Notes: generated from the sequence alone by a model not told the origin. Shown: positions 53,414-63,936, numbered from the stretch's first letter. The stretch is DNA of 64,000 nt from Clostridiales bacterium UBA7001 (GCA_002449785.1 DJXP01000019.1:62001-126000), one strand, 5' to 3'. Translations and numbers: made by a program.

Positions 53414-54349
53414 ATGAAAATCACTAAAGATATTTGGATTTTATTAACTGAATATGATGATTTTGGTCAGATTGAAATTGTGTTATATAAAGACAACGTC
53501 AACAACTATAAGCCATATGTATATTATACAAACGGTGAAGATGCTTCTTTAAAGAAAATGGATGAAAATGACTTTTTATATTTCTTAAAAATTAATATCA
53601 AGAAAAATTCTGAATTTAAATTTGCAATAGTAGGCGACGGAGATATTATAAAATATGAAATTTATTTAGGAAATAATTCAGATGAATGCTACTTATTAAA
53701 AAATGAAAAATACATAGAACCTAAAATAGAAACTAAACTTGAAAAAATAGAAGATATTGAAGAAAACATATTAGGTTCAATGGAATTAATTGAAAAAGTA
53801 GAGGATACTGAAGAAAACATATCAGATTCAGTAGAAATAAATAAAAAAATAGAAGATACAGAAGAAATAGAAAACATAGAAGAACCAGAAGAACCAGAAG
53901 ATATAAAAAATATAGAAGAAACAGAGAACATAGAAAATATAGAAGAAAAAATAGAAATAATTGATGAAAATTATAAAGAAAATGTAGATAATTCTAATAA
54001 GCAATTATCATTTCAAAGCATAATAGATTTAATAGATAACTTTGATTTTTCTTTTGATGAATATGATAAAAAATCTGAGAATAATCAAGACACAATTATT
54101 AACATAGAAAATCAAAAAGTTGAATATGTTGAAGAAAACACGAATATACTTGAAAGTAAATCTTCAGATGAAGAATTTGAAGAAAAATCTCTTATTATTC
54201 AATCTGATAAAAGTATTAAGAAAAACACCAAAAAAGGTTTAAGATTTGGATACAAACTAAATAAAAAGATTAAAATCACATTAATTAAATTATACAGACT
54301 AATGCCTAATTTTATAAAAGGAGATTATAGAAGAAGAATTAATTTGTAA
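53414..54349 (+). CDS. Hypothetical protein, paralogue of 1070-1531, with acidic linker
   Basis: 311 residues. N-terminal CBM-like beta domain (WILLTEYDDFGQIEIVLY, SEFKFAIVGDGDIIKYEIYL), about residues 105-190 an extremely Glu/Ile-rich linker (EEIENIEEPEEPEDIKNIEE), a Ser/Asp region, and a basic C-terminal tail (IKLYRLMPNFIKGDYRRRIN) matching the end of the protein at 1070-1531. No membrane segment is clear. Two paralogues far apart with the same tail suggest a shared localisation or partner. Function unknown. Followed by a DUF975 gene at 19 bases. Confidence 0.6.
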   Translation: MKITKDIWILLTEYDDFGQIEIVLYKDNVNNYKPYVYYTNGEDASLKKMDENDFLYFLKINIKKNSEFKFAIVGDGDIIKYEIYLGNNSDECYLLKNEKYIEPKIETKLEKIEDIEENILGSMELIEKVEDTEENISDSVEINKKIEDTEEIENIEEPEEPEDIKNIEETENIENIEEKIEIIDENYKENVDNSNKQLSFQSIIDLIDNFDFSFDEYDKKSENNQDTIINIENQKVEYVEENTNILESKSSDEEFEEKSLIIQSDKSIKKNTKKGLRFGYKLNKKIKITLIKLYRLMPNFIKGDYRRRINL

Positions 54350-54367
54350 GTAGAAGGAGGTGATTTT

Positions 54368-55189
54368 ATGGAACTTGCTGAAATAAAAGAAGATGCTAAA
54401 AATATGTTACAAGGAAAAAGATTTAATTGTGCGATGGTAGCAGCTACTCCATTGATAATTGAATTTATATATTCTTTAATATTCCAGAATTTAATTAATG
54501 ATAAAGGAGTACTTTCAATTATTGTACAAGTCATTAGTATTGTAATCTCTATATTTTTAGCTCTTGGATGTTTAAGTTATTTTTTAAAAATATCTAGAAA
54601 CGAAGAAGTTGAATATAGGGAAGTGTTTAGTAAAGGTTCTTTGTTTATTAAAATATTGATAGTTTTAATTTGTATATTATTTGCTTCTAATTTTCCAGTT
54701 TTTTTATGGTATATTATTGGTGGATTATACATAGCGTTTCATCCAGGATTATTATTAGCTTTTTCATATCCTATGTATGTGTATTTTGCTGGAGTTTTAT
54801 TGTTGAGTATTCTTGGAATAATAAGAGCTTTATCATATTCTATGGTTGAATTTATTATTTTAGATAATCCAGAAATTGGAATAATTGAATCAATGACTAC
54901 TAGTAAAGAGATGATGAAAGGTCATAAATGGGAATACTTTTTGCTTGGAATTAATATTGTTGTAGTACCGGTAATTATATTAATTGTTGTACTAATTTTT
55001 TTATCTATTCTTAGTAAAGAAATGGTTTTAACTGGTACGCTTCTATTTGCAATTGTTCTTATAGCATTTTTAATTTATATATATACAAATATTATTCCAC
55101 AATTATATTTAGCTATTTCAATTTTTTACAATAATTTAATTGAAAAGTCAAAAAATAATAATGTAGAAGAATCTATTGAAAATAACTAA
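54368..55189 (+). CDS. DUF975-like integral membrane protein
   Basis: 273 residues with six or seven hydrophobic helices and the segments AKNMLQGKRFNCAM at the start and EIGIIESMTTSKEMMKGHKWEYFLL in the middle, typical of DUF975 proteins of Firmicutes. Role unknown. AAGGAGGTGATTTT is an exceptionally strong ribosome site. Probably translated in one transcript with the preceding gene. Confidence 0.8.
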   Translation: MELAEIKEDAKNMLQGKRFNCAMVAATPLIIEFIYSLIFQNLINDKGVLSIIVQVISIVISIFLALGCLSYFLKISRNEEVEYREVFSKGSLFIKILIVLICILFASNFPVFLWYIIGGLYIAFHPGLLLAFSYPMYVYFAGVLLLSILGIIRALSYSMVEFIILDNPEIGIIESMTTSKEMMKGHKWEYFLLGINIVVVPVIILIVVLIFLSILSKEMVLTGTLLFAIVLIAFLIYIYTNIIPQLYLAISIFYNNLIEKSKNNNVEESIENN

Positions 55190-55212
55190 TTAATGATTAG
55201 TTTAAATTAATT

Positions 55213-55238
55213 AAAAGAGCTCAACTTTGAGCTCTTTT
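55213..55238 (+). terminator. Bidirectional terminator between convergent DUF975 and DUF2207 genes
   Basis: AAAAGAGCTCAA and TTGAGCTCTTTT, a perfect 12-bp stem with a 2-base loop. Confidence 0.9.
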
Positions 55239-55248
55239 ATATTGCTTT

Positions 55249-57164
55249 TTATCTTCCGCCACCGCCGGCCACCACCACCGGCCACCGCCACCACCTGATG
55301 AGAAGCCTCCACCAGATCCTGAGCCAGATGAAAATGAGCTAGCAGCAACTTGAACATTATGAACTGAGATGGCTTTATTTATAGAATTGTTTACAGTAGA
55401 TGAAAACATATGATTATTTGCAATGTAAAAACATGAGTAGTTATTTAAGTAGTTTGAATCAGATAATTCAGGATATTTAGTCTTTAATTTTTTTAATACT
55501 TTTTGAGCGATACCAAATCCAGTTGCGTAAACTAAATATTGTTCCCAAAGTTCTAGTTCTGGTATTTCTCTTTCATCTAATAAAGAAAAGTTTTTCATGA
55601 AATTTTTTAGTCCACGCCATTTGGCTTTTTCTTCAGTTCCAACTTCTGTATAAATATTTATTTTTCTTTTTAAATGAAAAAAATGGAACATAGAATAAAG
55701 ATATATAAGTATAATAAGCATTATTGCTATAAATAATATATTTCTTGATATTGTTGATAATATCATAAAGAACCAGCTTATTATGAAAAGATAAATCATA
55801 ATAAATATTAAACATGTATATGCTCTTGTTTCTAATTTTGCTTTTAATGATTGAATATTAGAGTCTATATATTTGTAATCTTTTATTAAGTTTGTAGATG
55901 AGCTTTTTTTTATGCGATTTATTAAATTATAAAAAGACTCGGCATGACTATCGATATACTTTTCAAATTTTTTTATTGAAAATGATTTCCCTATTTTTTC
56001 TAAATAACCACCTAAATATCTTTCTCCTTCTGTTAATTGAATTAAATTTGAAGTGCTATTATCATTTAAATTAAGTAAAATCTCTGTATTATCTTTATTG
56101 TTACCAGGTTTTATAGTAATTGCTTTTTTATATGCAAGAGACATAAGTAAAGAAGAAATCATATTTTTATCATCGATTTTGTTGTAAGCAAAAATAGTAG
56201 CTTCTGCTGGATCCATTTGACTATTAGGTATATCTCTAAAGTATTTAAAATCAAATTTTTCTTTAAATATATTTGCTTTATTATATTCTTTTTTTAATTT
56301 TATAAAATTTTTTAGTGAAAAAAATCCGAAAATTCCAGAAATAATTAGGCTTATAACGAGACCAATTTTTGAGTATAATTTAGATATTTCTCTTTGTTTA
56401 TTAGCTTTATCTGCATTTTTTTGTTCTTCTTGTAGTATATTATCTAAATTATTTATATTTTTAATATTTATTGCATTATTTACAATATAAGTTGGAAATA
56501 CAAGTCTTAGTTCTAAAAAAGTGTTTGTTGGCATGTTTTCTATACTAAAAAAACACGAATTGTTATTAGTTTTGCGTATTTCTCCATGAAGGGGACCGTG
56601 TGCCCAAACTCTAAAATCGTCAATATTTACAACTTCTGAAGGAAGTAATACTGTACCAGTTATTTTGTAGGTATCTATGCTCCATTGATTTCCAATTACT
56701 TGCCAATAAAATTCTGCACAATCATTGTAAACATTTATACAGTCATAAATAGTGTAATTTAATCTAAAAAATCTATGTTCATTTCCATTTGCAGAAACGC
56801 CCCAAGCAATTTCAAAGTTTCCAGTATCATCATCTGTTGCATGGAAATAGTCTTTATTTTCATGATATTTATATGCTTCAGAATTTTTAAAGCTTTTAAT
56901 TTTATTTCCATTTTCATCTAATTCTGTTATAGAAACATCAGCAATTTCTTTAAACTTAGAATTTTTAGTAAATGTTTTAAATAATGTATTTGTATCATAT
57001 AATTCTGCATCCCAAATTTCTGTTATTGAAACAGAACCATTATTATTAATTTTTATATTAAAATTTAAGTTATTTAAGTGCTGACTCATTGCATAAGAAG
57101 GGGTAGATAACATTATTCCTAAAAAAACAAATACGATAGTAAAAAATAATTTATATTTTTTCAT
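55249..57164 (-). CDS. DUF2207 family membrane protein, with two in-frame CGG frame breaks in its glycine tail
   Basis: About 637 residues: signal (KYKLFFTIVFVFLGIMLS), an extracellular beta-rich DUF2207 domain (FRLNYTIYDCINVYNDCAEFYW), one membrane helix near 272-290, then a cytoplasmic region with two further helices around 450-505 and a domain with KWRGLKNFMKNFSLLDE. The family ends in a poly-Gly tail. Here the zero frame reads GGC CGG TGG TGG and runs on as RWWWPAVAEDKKQ to 55221. Skipping the C of CGG at 55278-55280 and again at 55265-55267 gives an unbroken Gly run ending GGR and a stop at 55249, as usual. ATG 57164 follows AAAGGA; the ATG at 57182 is less likely. Confidence 0.8.
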
Positions 57165-57470
57165 AGTAGATAATCCTTTCATTCTATTTAAATATAAAAT
57201 GGAAAATTAAAAAATATACACATATTATATCATAAATTATAATATTTGTATTATATATCTTCATATTTTTAAAAATATAAGAAACGTTTACATAACATAA
57301 AGAATGTAAATATTTATAATTCTATGTAAATACTGGTAAATCGGCAAAAATACTAGTTAACTTAAATTCATGATGCTATAATAAATTTATAATAGTATTT
57401 TAAGAATATTTTAAATAAAAATTCTTATTTTACAGAAGCAATAGTTTATAAGTGAGGTGATACTAGTATT

Positions 57471-58619
57471 ATGCACAAAAAAATTATAACAGCTTTTATG
57501 ATAGTTATTATATTATTTTTTAAAATAAATCCTATTATTTATGCAAGTAATTCCAATGGATCAGTTAGATATCAAGTTCATCTGCAGGATAGAGGATGGG
57601 TAAATACTGTTTATGATGGAAATGTTGCAGGAACGACAGGAGAAGCTAGAAGAATGGAAGCAATTGCAATTGCAATCTCCGGAATTGATGGAAGCTTATC
57701 ATATAAAGTCCATGTACAAGATTATGGATGGCTAGGAAGTGTAACAGAAGGAATTATTGCTGGAACAACTGGACAAAGCAAAAGAATGGAAGCCATTATT
57801 ATCAATTTAGATAATAGTTCATATAATATAAAATATAGAGTACATGTACAAGACTATGGTTGGATGAATTGGGTAACAAATGGACAGGTAGCAGGGACAA
57901 CAGGGCAGAGTAGGAGAATAGAGGCAATACAGATAGCTATAGAGAAGAAAAATAAACAAGAAGCAGTAAATAATGCTCAATCATCAAATATAAATACTAA
58001 TATTAATAATGAATATAGTGGAATTGATGTTTCAAAACATCAAGGAAACATCGATTGGAAAAAAGTTAAAAATGCAGGAATAAATTTTGCAATGATAAGA
58101 GGCGGATATAGAGGTTATACAGAAGGTTATATAAATGAAGATATTAAATTTAAAGATAATGTAAAAAATGCATATGAAAATGGCATAAAAGTTGGAATTT
58201 ATTTTTATTCATCAGCTGTTAATGAAATTGAGGCTAGAGAAGAAGCTGAATTTATATTAAATTTAATAAACAAATATAATATAAAAAGTTACATAACATA
58301 TCCAATTGCAATTGATATTGAAGATTTTGAAGATACAAGAAATTACAGTTTATCTATACAACAAAGAACAAATATTGTAAAAACATTTTGTGAAGTTATA
58401 AAAAACAATGGATTAAAACCCATGGTATATTCATATACATATTTTTTAGAGACAAAATTAGATATGGATAAATTAACTAATTATGATACATGGATAGCAG
58501 ATTATTATGGAAATACATGGTATAAGAGGAAATATACTATTTGGCAGTATAGTGATAAAGGAAATATTGATGGAATAGAAGGTGATGTGGATTTAAATTA
58601 TTCATATTGCAATTATTAG
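57471..58619 (+). CDS. GH25 lysozyme with three ChW repeats
   Basis: 382 residues, secreted. Signal peptide at 1-25 (ITAFMIVIILFFKINPIIYA). Three clostridial hydrophobic (ChW) repeats at about 31-70, 79-118 and 125-165, each with VHxQDxGW and GTTGxxxRxEAI. Then a GH25 (muramidase) domain: GIDVSKHQGNIDWKKVK, MIRGGYRGY, catalytic IAIDIEDF and YTIWQYS. It cleaves peptidoglycan. The third repeat has clearly different codon use (CAG, GGG, AGG, GAG instead of CAA, GGA, AGA, GAA), suggesting local recombination. AGGTGAT site upstream. The 288 bases before it contain nothing beyond an AT-rich promoter-like stretch (GCTATAAT). Confidence 0.92.
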   Translation: MHKKIITAFMIVIILFFKINPIIYASNSNGSVRYQVHLQDRGWVNTVYDGNVAGTTGEARRMEAIAIAISGIDGSLSYKVHVQDYGWLGSVTEGIIAGTTGQSKRMEAIIINLDNSSYNIKYRVHVQDYGWMNWVTNGQVAGTTGQSRRIEAIQIAIEKKNKQEAVNNAQSSNINTNINNEYSGIDVSKHQGNIDWKKVKNAGINFAMIRGGYRGYTEGYINEDIKFKDNVKNAYENGIKVGIYFYSSAVNEIEAREEAEFILNLINKYNIKSYITYPIAIDIEDFEDTRNYSLSIQQRTNIVKTFCEVIKNNGLKPMVYSYTYFLETKLDMDKLTNYDTWIADYYGNTWYKRKYTIWQYSDKGNIDGIEGDVDLNYSYCNY

Positions 58620-58629
58620 AGAGACCAAA

Positions 58630-58860
58630 GCAGTTAATTCTTTTTGATTAAATTATTTTAATTTAGTATTGTCCTGCTAATCAAGTAATTATATATAAAT
58701 TTTTTCATTTTCCCCATCCTAAAAATTCTAACAAAAGTTCTTTTAGAACTTTTGAGAATTTTTGGACGGTCCCCACATGTCATTTCAAAATTTATATATA
58801 ATTACTTGGCACGGACAAATAAGTAATTTTTAAATAATTTAATCAAAAAGAATTAACTGC
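58630..58860. repeat. Long nested inverted repeat (MITE-like), 231 bp
   Basis: GCAGTTAATTCTTTTTGATT at the left end is matched by its exact complement at the right end (58841-58860); arms extend about 75 bases including AAGTAATTATATATAAATTT/AAATTTATATATAATTACTT. At the centre a smaller hairpin, AAAAATTCT-AAAAGTTCT / AGAACTTTT-AGAATTTTT. No ORF. It fills most of the 58620-58930 gap, downstream of the lysozyme gene. Similar in design to 15305-15497 but not in sequence. Confidence 0.7.
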
Positions 58861-58930
58861 TATTATAATTATTTTGCTAGTTTTGTAGTTTCTGAAAATA
58901 TATTGAAAATTTACAGAAAATCAGTAAAAA

Positions 58931-59578
58931 CTACTTTATGTCGATATATTCTTTTATTTTCTCAAATTTTTTTTCTCCAATTCCACTTATGTTTTTTAAA
59001 TCTTCAATACTTGAGAATTTGCCATTTTCATTTCTATAATCAATTATTTTCTGTGCTGTTGATTCTCCTATTCCTGGAATAGAAGTAAGTTCAGTTACAT
59101 TAGATTTATTTATGTTGATTTTCTTATTAGTATTTTGTGAATTATTATTTCCTTCAATAATATTTTCACCACTTCCATCTAAAACATATTCTACATTTTT
59201 ATCATAAATACTAGGAATATATATTTTTTGCCCATCTTCTATTTGATATGCTAAATTAACTTTGCTTAAATCAGCAATTTCAGTTGGACCTCCTGCAAGA
59301 ATTATGGCATCTTCAATTCTTGAGCCATATTCTAATTCGATTACTCCAGAGGAATTTACTTGACCAATTATGTATACTTTTATTTTTTCAATTTCAATTT
59401 CATTTTCTAAATTGGTATTTGTATTTATTAAATTATCATTATAGTTTGTGTAATTTATGTTATCAGTGTAAATAAAGTCTTCTGTGCCTTTTTTTACATT
59501 TATCAAATTATAAATTACAATAATAATTATTATTAAAATTATTATAATTTCTATTATTATTTTTTGCTTTTTATTCAT
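58931..59578 (-). CDS. comEA: ComEA family DNA-binding / SLBB-HhH protein
   Basis: 215 residues. N-terminal membrane helix (KIIIEIIIILIIIIIVIYNLI), a SLBB domain (KVYIIGQVNSSGVIELEYG, GQKIYIPS), and two helix-hairpin-helix units (SIPGIGESTAQKIIDYRNENG, ISGIGEKKFEKIKEYID). This is the ComEA architecture: receptor for incoming DNA at the cell surface in competence, although ComEA-like proteins also occur without competence. No comEC is in the window. Divergent from the dac gene across about 100 bases. Confidence 0.9.
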   Translation of the reverse strand: MNKKQKIIIEIIIILIIIIIVIYNLINVKKGTEDFIYTDNINYTNYNDNLINTNTNLENEIEIEKIKVYIIGQVNSSGVIELEYGSRIEDAIILAGGPTEIADLSKVNLAYQIEDGQKIYIPSIYDKNVEYVLDGSGENIIEGNNNSQNTNKKININKSNVTELTSIPGIGESTAQKIIDYRNENGKFSSIEDLKNISGIGEKKFEKIKEYIDIK

Positions 59579-59683
59579 TATATTTTACTCCTTTTATTGA
59601 TGTTATTAACAATTGTTAATAGTATTGAATTTTGTCTAATTATAAGATATTATATATATAGTTTTTATTTTGTGAGGAACTAT

Positions 59684-60916
59684 ATGAAATTAAGAAAAAA
59701 AATTTTGATTTTTGTGATATTATTTATTGTTTTAATAAATAATTATGTATTTGCAGATGAGCTTAGATTAAATGCAACATCAGCAATTTTGGTTGAAGTA
59801 AGTACTGGCAGAATTATTTATGAAAGAAATTCAACTGAAAAGAAGTATCCTGCAAGTATTACCAAAATTATGACTGCAATTTTAGTTTTAGAAAATTGTA
59901 AATTAGAAGATATGGTAACGGTTTCAGAAAGTGCATTAAGTAATATCCCAAGTGGATATGTAACATGCGATTTAATTGCAGGAGAAGAAATATCTGTTGA
60001 AAATTTATTATATGCACTTATGGTTAAATCTGCTAATGATGCAGCTTATGTATTGGCTGAACATGTTGGTGGAACAGTAGATGCCTTTTCAGACATGATG
60101 AACATAAAAGCAAGAGAATTAGGATGTACAGGAACTCATTTTGTAAATCCAAATGGAATTCATGAAGAAAGGCATTATACAACAGCATATGATATGTACC
60201 TTATAGCAAATTATGCTATGAAAAATGAGACTTTTAGAAAACTAGTAACAACTAAATCATATACTTTGCCAGCAACTAATTTATATTCTAAAGCTGATAG
60301 AAGTTTTAATACAACAAATGCATTAATTGATGATAATAGTTCATTATTTTATAAATATGCAATAGGAATAAAAACAGGATATACTTCTCAAGCAGGGGAA
60401 TGTTTAGTAGCTGAAAGCTCTAGAGATGGACTAGATTTTATTGCTGTTGTTTTAGATGCCGGGACACCTAGTCAAGGAAATAGATTTATAGATGCCAAAA
60501 AATTATTTGATTATGGTTATGATAACTATACGTTAACAAAAATTAAGGAAAAAAATACAGTTATAGATACTATAGAAATAGAAAATGGAGATAAAGAAAC
60601 CAAAAATTTAGATGTTTTAATAGATTCAAGTATAACAGTAATAAATAATAAATCGATAGATATAAATGGATTAATTCCTGATATTACATATAATGAGAAC
60701 TTATTGGCACCAATAAAAAAGGGGGATAGTATAGGAACAATTAAGTATAAACTTGAAGGAATTGAATATAGCGCAGGTTTAATTGCAGGAGCTGATGTAA
60801 TAGAAAAACCTGATTACAGTATTTATATAATATTAAGTGGAGTTGTTTTATTGATTATTTCTTTTGGAATAATCAAGAATAATAATAGAAAAAATAGAAG
60901 GAGACATAGAAAATAA
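59684..60916 (+). CDS. D-alanyl-D-alanine carboxypeptidase (DacF-like, S11)
   Basis: 410 residues. Signal (KILIFVILFIVLINNYVFADE), S11 penicillin-binding domain with SITK (about residue 58), SAN (about 116) and KTG (about 230), a C-terminal PBP5-type domain and a final membrane helix (YIILSGVVLLIISFGII). It removes the terminal D-Ala of peptidoglycan and controls cross-linking. ATG 59684 follows GTGAGGA; the open frame extends upstream to 59564 without support. The neighbours (LCP, lysozyme) also act on the envelope. Confidence 0.92.
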   Translation: MKLRKKILIFVILFIVLINNYVFADELRLNATSAILVEVSTGRIIYERNSTEKKYPASITKIMTAILVLENCKLEDMVTVSESALSNIPSGYVTCDLIAGEEISVENLLYALMVKSANDAAYVLAEHVGGTVDAFSDMMNIKARELGCTGTHFVNPNGIHEERHYTTAYDMYLIANYAMKNETFRKLVTTKSYTLPATNLYSKADRSFNTTNALIDDNSSLFYKYAIGIKTGYTSQAGECLVAESSRDGLDFIAVVLDAGTPSQGNRFIDAKKLFDYGYDNYTLTKIKEKNTVIDTIEIENGDKETKNLDVLIDSSITVINNKSIDINGLIPDITYNENLLAPIKKGDSIGTIKYKLEGIEYSAGLIAGADVIEKPDYSIYIILSGVVLLIISFGIIKNNNRKNRRRHRK

Positions 60917-60932
60917 TATTGTAAAACATTAT

Positions 60933-60965
60933 AAAAGCTTGCTTATTAAAAAGCAAGCTTTTATT
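60933..60965 (+). terminator. Bidirectional terminator between dac and LCP genes
   Basis: AAAAGCTTGCTT and AAGCAAGCTTTT form a 12-bp stem with loop ATTAAA; T run on the plus strand. Confidence 0.9.
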
Positions 60966-61978
60966 TAAAATTTTCCATAATTTTTTTTGTTTCTTTTTTA
61001 TCATAAATGAAAAACCATAAATCATTATATTTATCAGATTTCCCAGGTAATTGTGTGCTTTCAATATTTTGAGTGTCTAGTTCTACTATTTTAGGTATAT
61101 ATGGAATTAAATCATTTTTTTCTAAATTTGTTTCTATGTTATTAAATACAGAGTCTATTATTTTATTAGCTTTTAATATATTTTTTATATCCATAGTTTG
61201 TTTGGCTGTTTTTTCAATAAAGTTTCTTTGTGTTTTCATTCTACCAAAATCGTTATCACCATATTCTGATGGATAAGATGTACCATCATTATTATGTCTA
61301 AATCTTAATAATTGTTCTGCTTTTTCACCATCAATTAATTGATAACCTTTTTTTAAATGAATATGCAAATTTTGTGTTGGATCGTCATAATCCATATCAA
61401 TAGGAACATCAAAATAAACTCCCCCGAATGGCATCAACTAAACTAATTAATGATTGATTATTAATTAATGCGTAATAATTTATGTCGCTATCTGTAATTT
61501 TATTTACTGTTTCAAGAAGTTTATCAATTCCTTTTTTTGAATATAAAGAATTAATTTTATCAGAACCTTTTGCTGTAGATGGATTTTTTCCTATAAATGT
61601 GTCTCGTGGTATTGAAAGCATTTTTATAGATTGTTTTTGTGGATTATATGAGCAAACAATGATTGTATCTGTGAGTTTTGTATCAATATCTTCGCTTATA
61701 CCAAGAAGAAGTACATTAATTGTTTCTAAATTTTCTAAATCTTCCACAGATTGTCCAAGAATTGTGCATAAAACGCCTTGGATTCCGCCACCATTATCTT
61801 GTACTTTTTTATAGAATAAAATTCCAATTATAATTATTATTAGTAGTAGAAATATAAAAAAATTTCTAATTGGATGTTTTTTTCTTTTTTTTATTTTCTT
61901 TTTATTCTTATTTGATTCTAAAACAGTATTATTATTTTTTTTGTCTTTTTTATTTCTTTTGTTTTCTATTCTGTTCAA
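60961..61978 (-). CDS. LytR-CpsA-Psr (LCP) family protein, reading frame broken by +1 at an in-frame CGG codon
   Basis: LCP enzymes transfer wall polymers such as teichoic acids to peptidoglycan. The full protein is 338 residues in two frames: basic N terminus, membrane helix (about 33-52), catalytic domain start INVLLLGISED, TDTIIVCSYNPQKQSIKMLSIPRDTF, then VDAI. The zero frame next reads CGG GGG AGT ... TGA (stop 61409). Skipping the C of CGG (61424-61426) gives VDAIGGVYFDVPIDMDYDD and the rest including LIDGEKAEQLLRFRH, to 60961. The normal LCP length is restored. Same kind of break as in the NUDIX and DUF2207 genes. Start is a TTG with AAAGGAG. Confidence 0.85.
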
Positions 61979-62010
61979 TAAATTGCTCCTTTAATTTAAA
62001 TGAGTATAAT

Positions 62011-62706
62011 TTAATGTTTTGATATTAAATTAATAATTATATTGTGGTTATACATTTTACTTCCTATTAAAGAATCACTAATATAACCGATTATTCCCCA
62101 TGAATTAATTATAGGAGAAATTAGAGAGAATATTGCTAAAATTATATAAACCGTTATCATTCCTTTTAAAATACCATATATTAAACCACCTGATTTATTA
62201 AATGTACTAATAATAGGAAGTGATGCGAGTATATCAGCGATAAATCTGACTAGTAATAATGCAAACTTAGCAACAACAAAAATAATTACCATTGATCCAA
62301 ATCGAATAAATGCATAAGCTAATTCAGTTGAAATATATACTAAAGCATTACTATCTTGTGCTTTTGCAAGTGCATCTGATAGAAGTGAATTTATTAAATT
62401 TACAATTCCTTCAGATAAATTAGTATTTGAAGTTGTTAAAGCTTCATTATCAGCTAAAGAAGTATTTGATAAACTATTTTGTATAGCTGATGCAATTTTT
62501 TCATCAATTTGAGTATTAGTTATAATTGCATTTGAAACTGGTTTATATAGTGCAAGTACTATTAGTATTGATACTATAAAAACACATAATTTAAAAATAA
62601 CACCAACTAGTCCTTTTCTATATCCTAAATATGTTGATGAAGTAATTATAAATAGTATAATTAAATCTACAATTATTCCACCTAAAGATAAACTTAATGC
62701 TTCCAT
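62011..62706 (-). CDS. CvpA family protein
   Basis: 231 residues with four or five membrane helices and the CvpA signature at the N terminus (IIVDLIILFIITSSTYLGYRKG, GVIFKLCVFIVSILIVLALY), a large soluble loop (about 75-135) and a second helix pair. CvpA is required for colicin V production in E. coli and is found near mutS2 or wall genes in Firmicutes; its function is unclear. Gene order DUF5711 - CvpA - LCP on the minus strand suggests an operon. Confidence 0.85.
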   Translation of the reverse strand: MEALSLSLGGIIVDLIILFIITSSTYLGYRKGLVGVIFKLCVFIVSILIVLALYKPVSNAIITNTQIDEKIASAIQNSLSNTSLADNEALTTSNTNLSEGIVNLINSLLSDALAKAQDSNALVYISTELAYAFIRFGSMVIIFVVAKFALLLVRFIADILASLPIISTFNKSGGLIYGILKGMITVYIILAIFSLISPIINSWGIIGYISDSLIGSKMYNHNIIINLISKH

Positions 62707-62772
62707 TTTTATTCCTTATATACTAAATTTAGGTTTTTATTTAATACTTGGATTTACCTATAAACCAAATTT

Positions 62773-63936
62773 TTAAAAGTCTATAACTTCAATTCTATTT
62801 TTATATACAATTCCTAAAATGCTGTCTCCTAATATTATATTACTTATTTGTTTATTTGAAGTATATTTTTTTATCATCCAGCCATTTGAATTTACAATTT
62901 GTATTTCGTTTCCAAAGTTAAGTGCCATAACTGAATTATTTGTAACAAGTGATTTTGGAAGACCATTATTTAATATATATAAGTTTTCAGATTTGCTTTC
63001 AATACTTTTTATTAATATTTCATATTCATAAGAAAATAAACCAGAAGATTGTTTAGTTATTGTTGCAATATTATTTTTTAGATGTATATCAGCGAATATG
63101 TCTTTATCTGAAAAATCATATATTCTTTCATTACTGTCTATTCCAACTTTTTGAATATATTTATCAAACATGCAAACTGCAATATTTTTATCTTGGTATT
63201 TTATATTAGTTATAATAGAATCATTATCAGCTTCATATACATATATTACTGAATTTTCCGGATCAGTTTGAGCAAGCTCTACTGAAAGTATTTTTATATA
63301 TGATTTAATAATTGTTCCTGTAAAATCTACTTCTCCAATTGCTAAATATTTATTATCATTAGATATTGCTGTACATATAGCGTAATTTGTAGAAATATAG
63401 CTTCTAAAAAGTTCATTACCATTTAAGTCAAAATAAAGTACTACTGATCTATAAATAGTATTTTTCATTACAACACTTACATATCCGTTTTGATTTACAT
63501 TAACTCTTACAATACTTCCATCAACTGTTTTTTGCCAGATAATATTTGAACCAGAAATTAAATATATTTTGTCACTATCTTGTTCTGCTAATACTAAATA
63601 TTTTCCATTAGTTTCAACTATAGGGACAGCAATATTAACACTTAGTTCAGAAGATATTTTGCCTGAAGAATTATATGAAGTTAAAGTGTTTTTACTAAGT
63701 ATAGCGATATATTTATCATATGCATATAATGAGGGATTTGAATCTGGGTCTACTTCTATTGTTGTAAGCGAAATATCAGACACTTCTTTTTTTAATATTT
63801 TTGTGTCAACAGATAGTCTAAAATCCTCATTGGTAATATATCTAGCTACTAAAAAAACTATTGAAAAAAGTATTATTAGTATAATTATAGATTTTAAATT
63901 TGAAGAATTATGAGTTTCTTTATTATTAATTTTCAC
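62773..63936 (-). CDS. DUF5711 family protein (beta-propeller-like, membrane anchored)
   Basis: 387 residues. A basic N terminus and one membrane helix (SIIILIILFSIVFLVARYI), then an extracellular domain built from repeated short beta units (YDKYIAILSKNTLTSYNSSG, NGKYLVLAEQDSDKIYLIS, NDNKYLAIGEVDF), as in WD/PQQ-like propellers and DUF5711. GTG at 63936 is chosen as start since AGGTG lies 8 bases upstream; an ATG at 63996 has less support. First gene of the DUF5711 - CvpA - LCP group. Confidence 0.75.
   Translation of the reverse strand: MKINNKETHNSSNLKSIIILIILFSIVFLVARYITNEDFRLSVDTKILKKEVSDISLTTIEVDPDSNPSLYAYDKYIAILSKNTLTSYNSSGKISSELSVNIAVPIVETNGKYLVLAEQDSDKIYLISGSNIIWQKTVDGSIVRVNVNQNGYVSVVMKNTIYRSVVLYFDLNGNELFRSYISTNYAICTAISNDNKYLAIGEVDFTGTIIKSYIKILSVELAQTDPENSVIYVYEADNDSIITNIKYQDKNIAVCMFDKYIQKVGIDSNERIYDFSDKDIFADIHLKNNIATITKQSSGLFSYEYEILIKSIESKSENLYILNNGLPKSLVTNNSVMALNFGNEIQIVNSNGWMIKKYTSNKQISNIILGDSILGIVYKNRIEVIDF

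Noticed and set aside
53689..53931. Ser/Ile-rich minus-strand frame of 80 residues
   Set aside because: Mirror of the Glu-rich linker of the plus-strand gene; no start signal. The same applies to other antisense frames, such as 3343-3713, 24611-24874 and 28163-28708.
59564..59683. Forty-residue N-terminal extension of the D-Ala-D-Ala carboxypeptidase
   Set aside because: It would hide the signal peptide; ATG 59684 has a good ribosome site and begins a normal signal.
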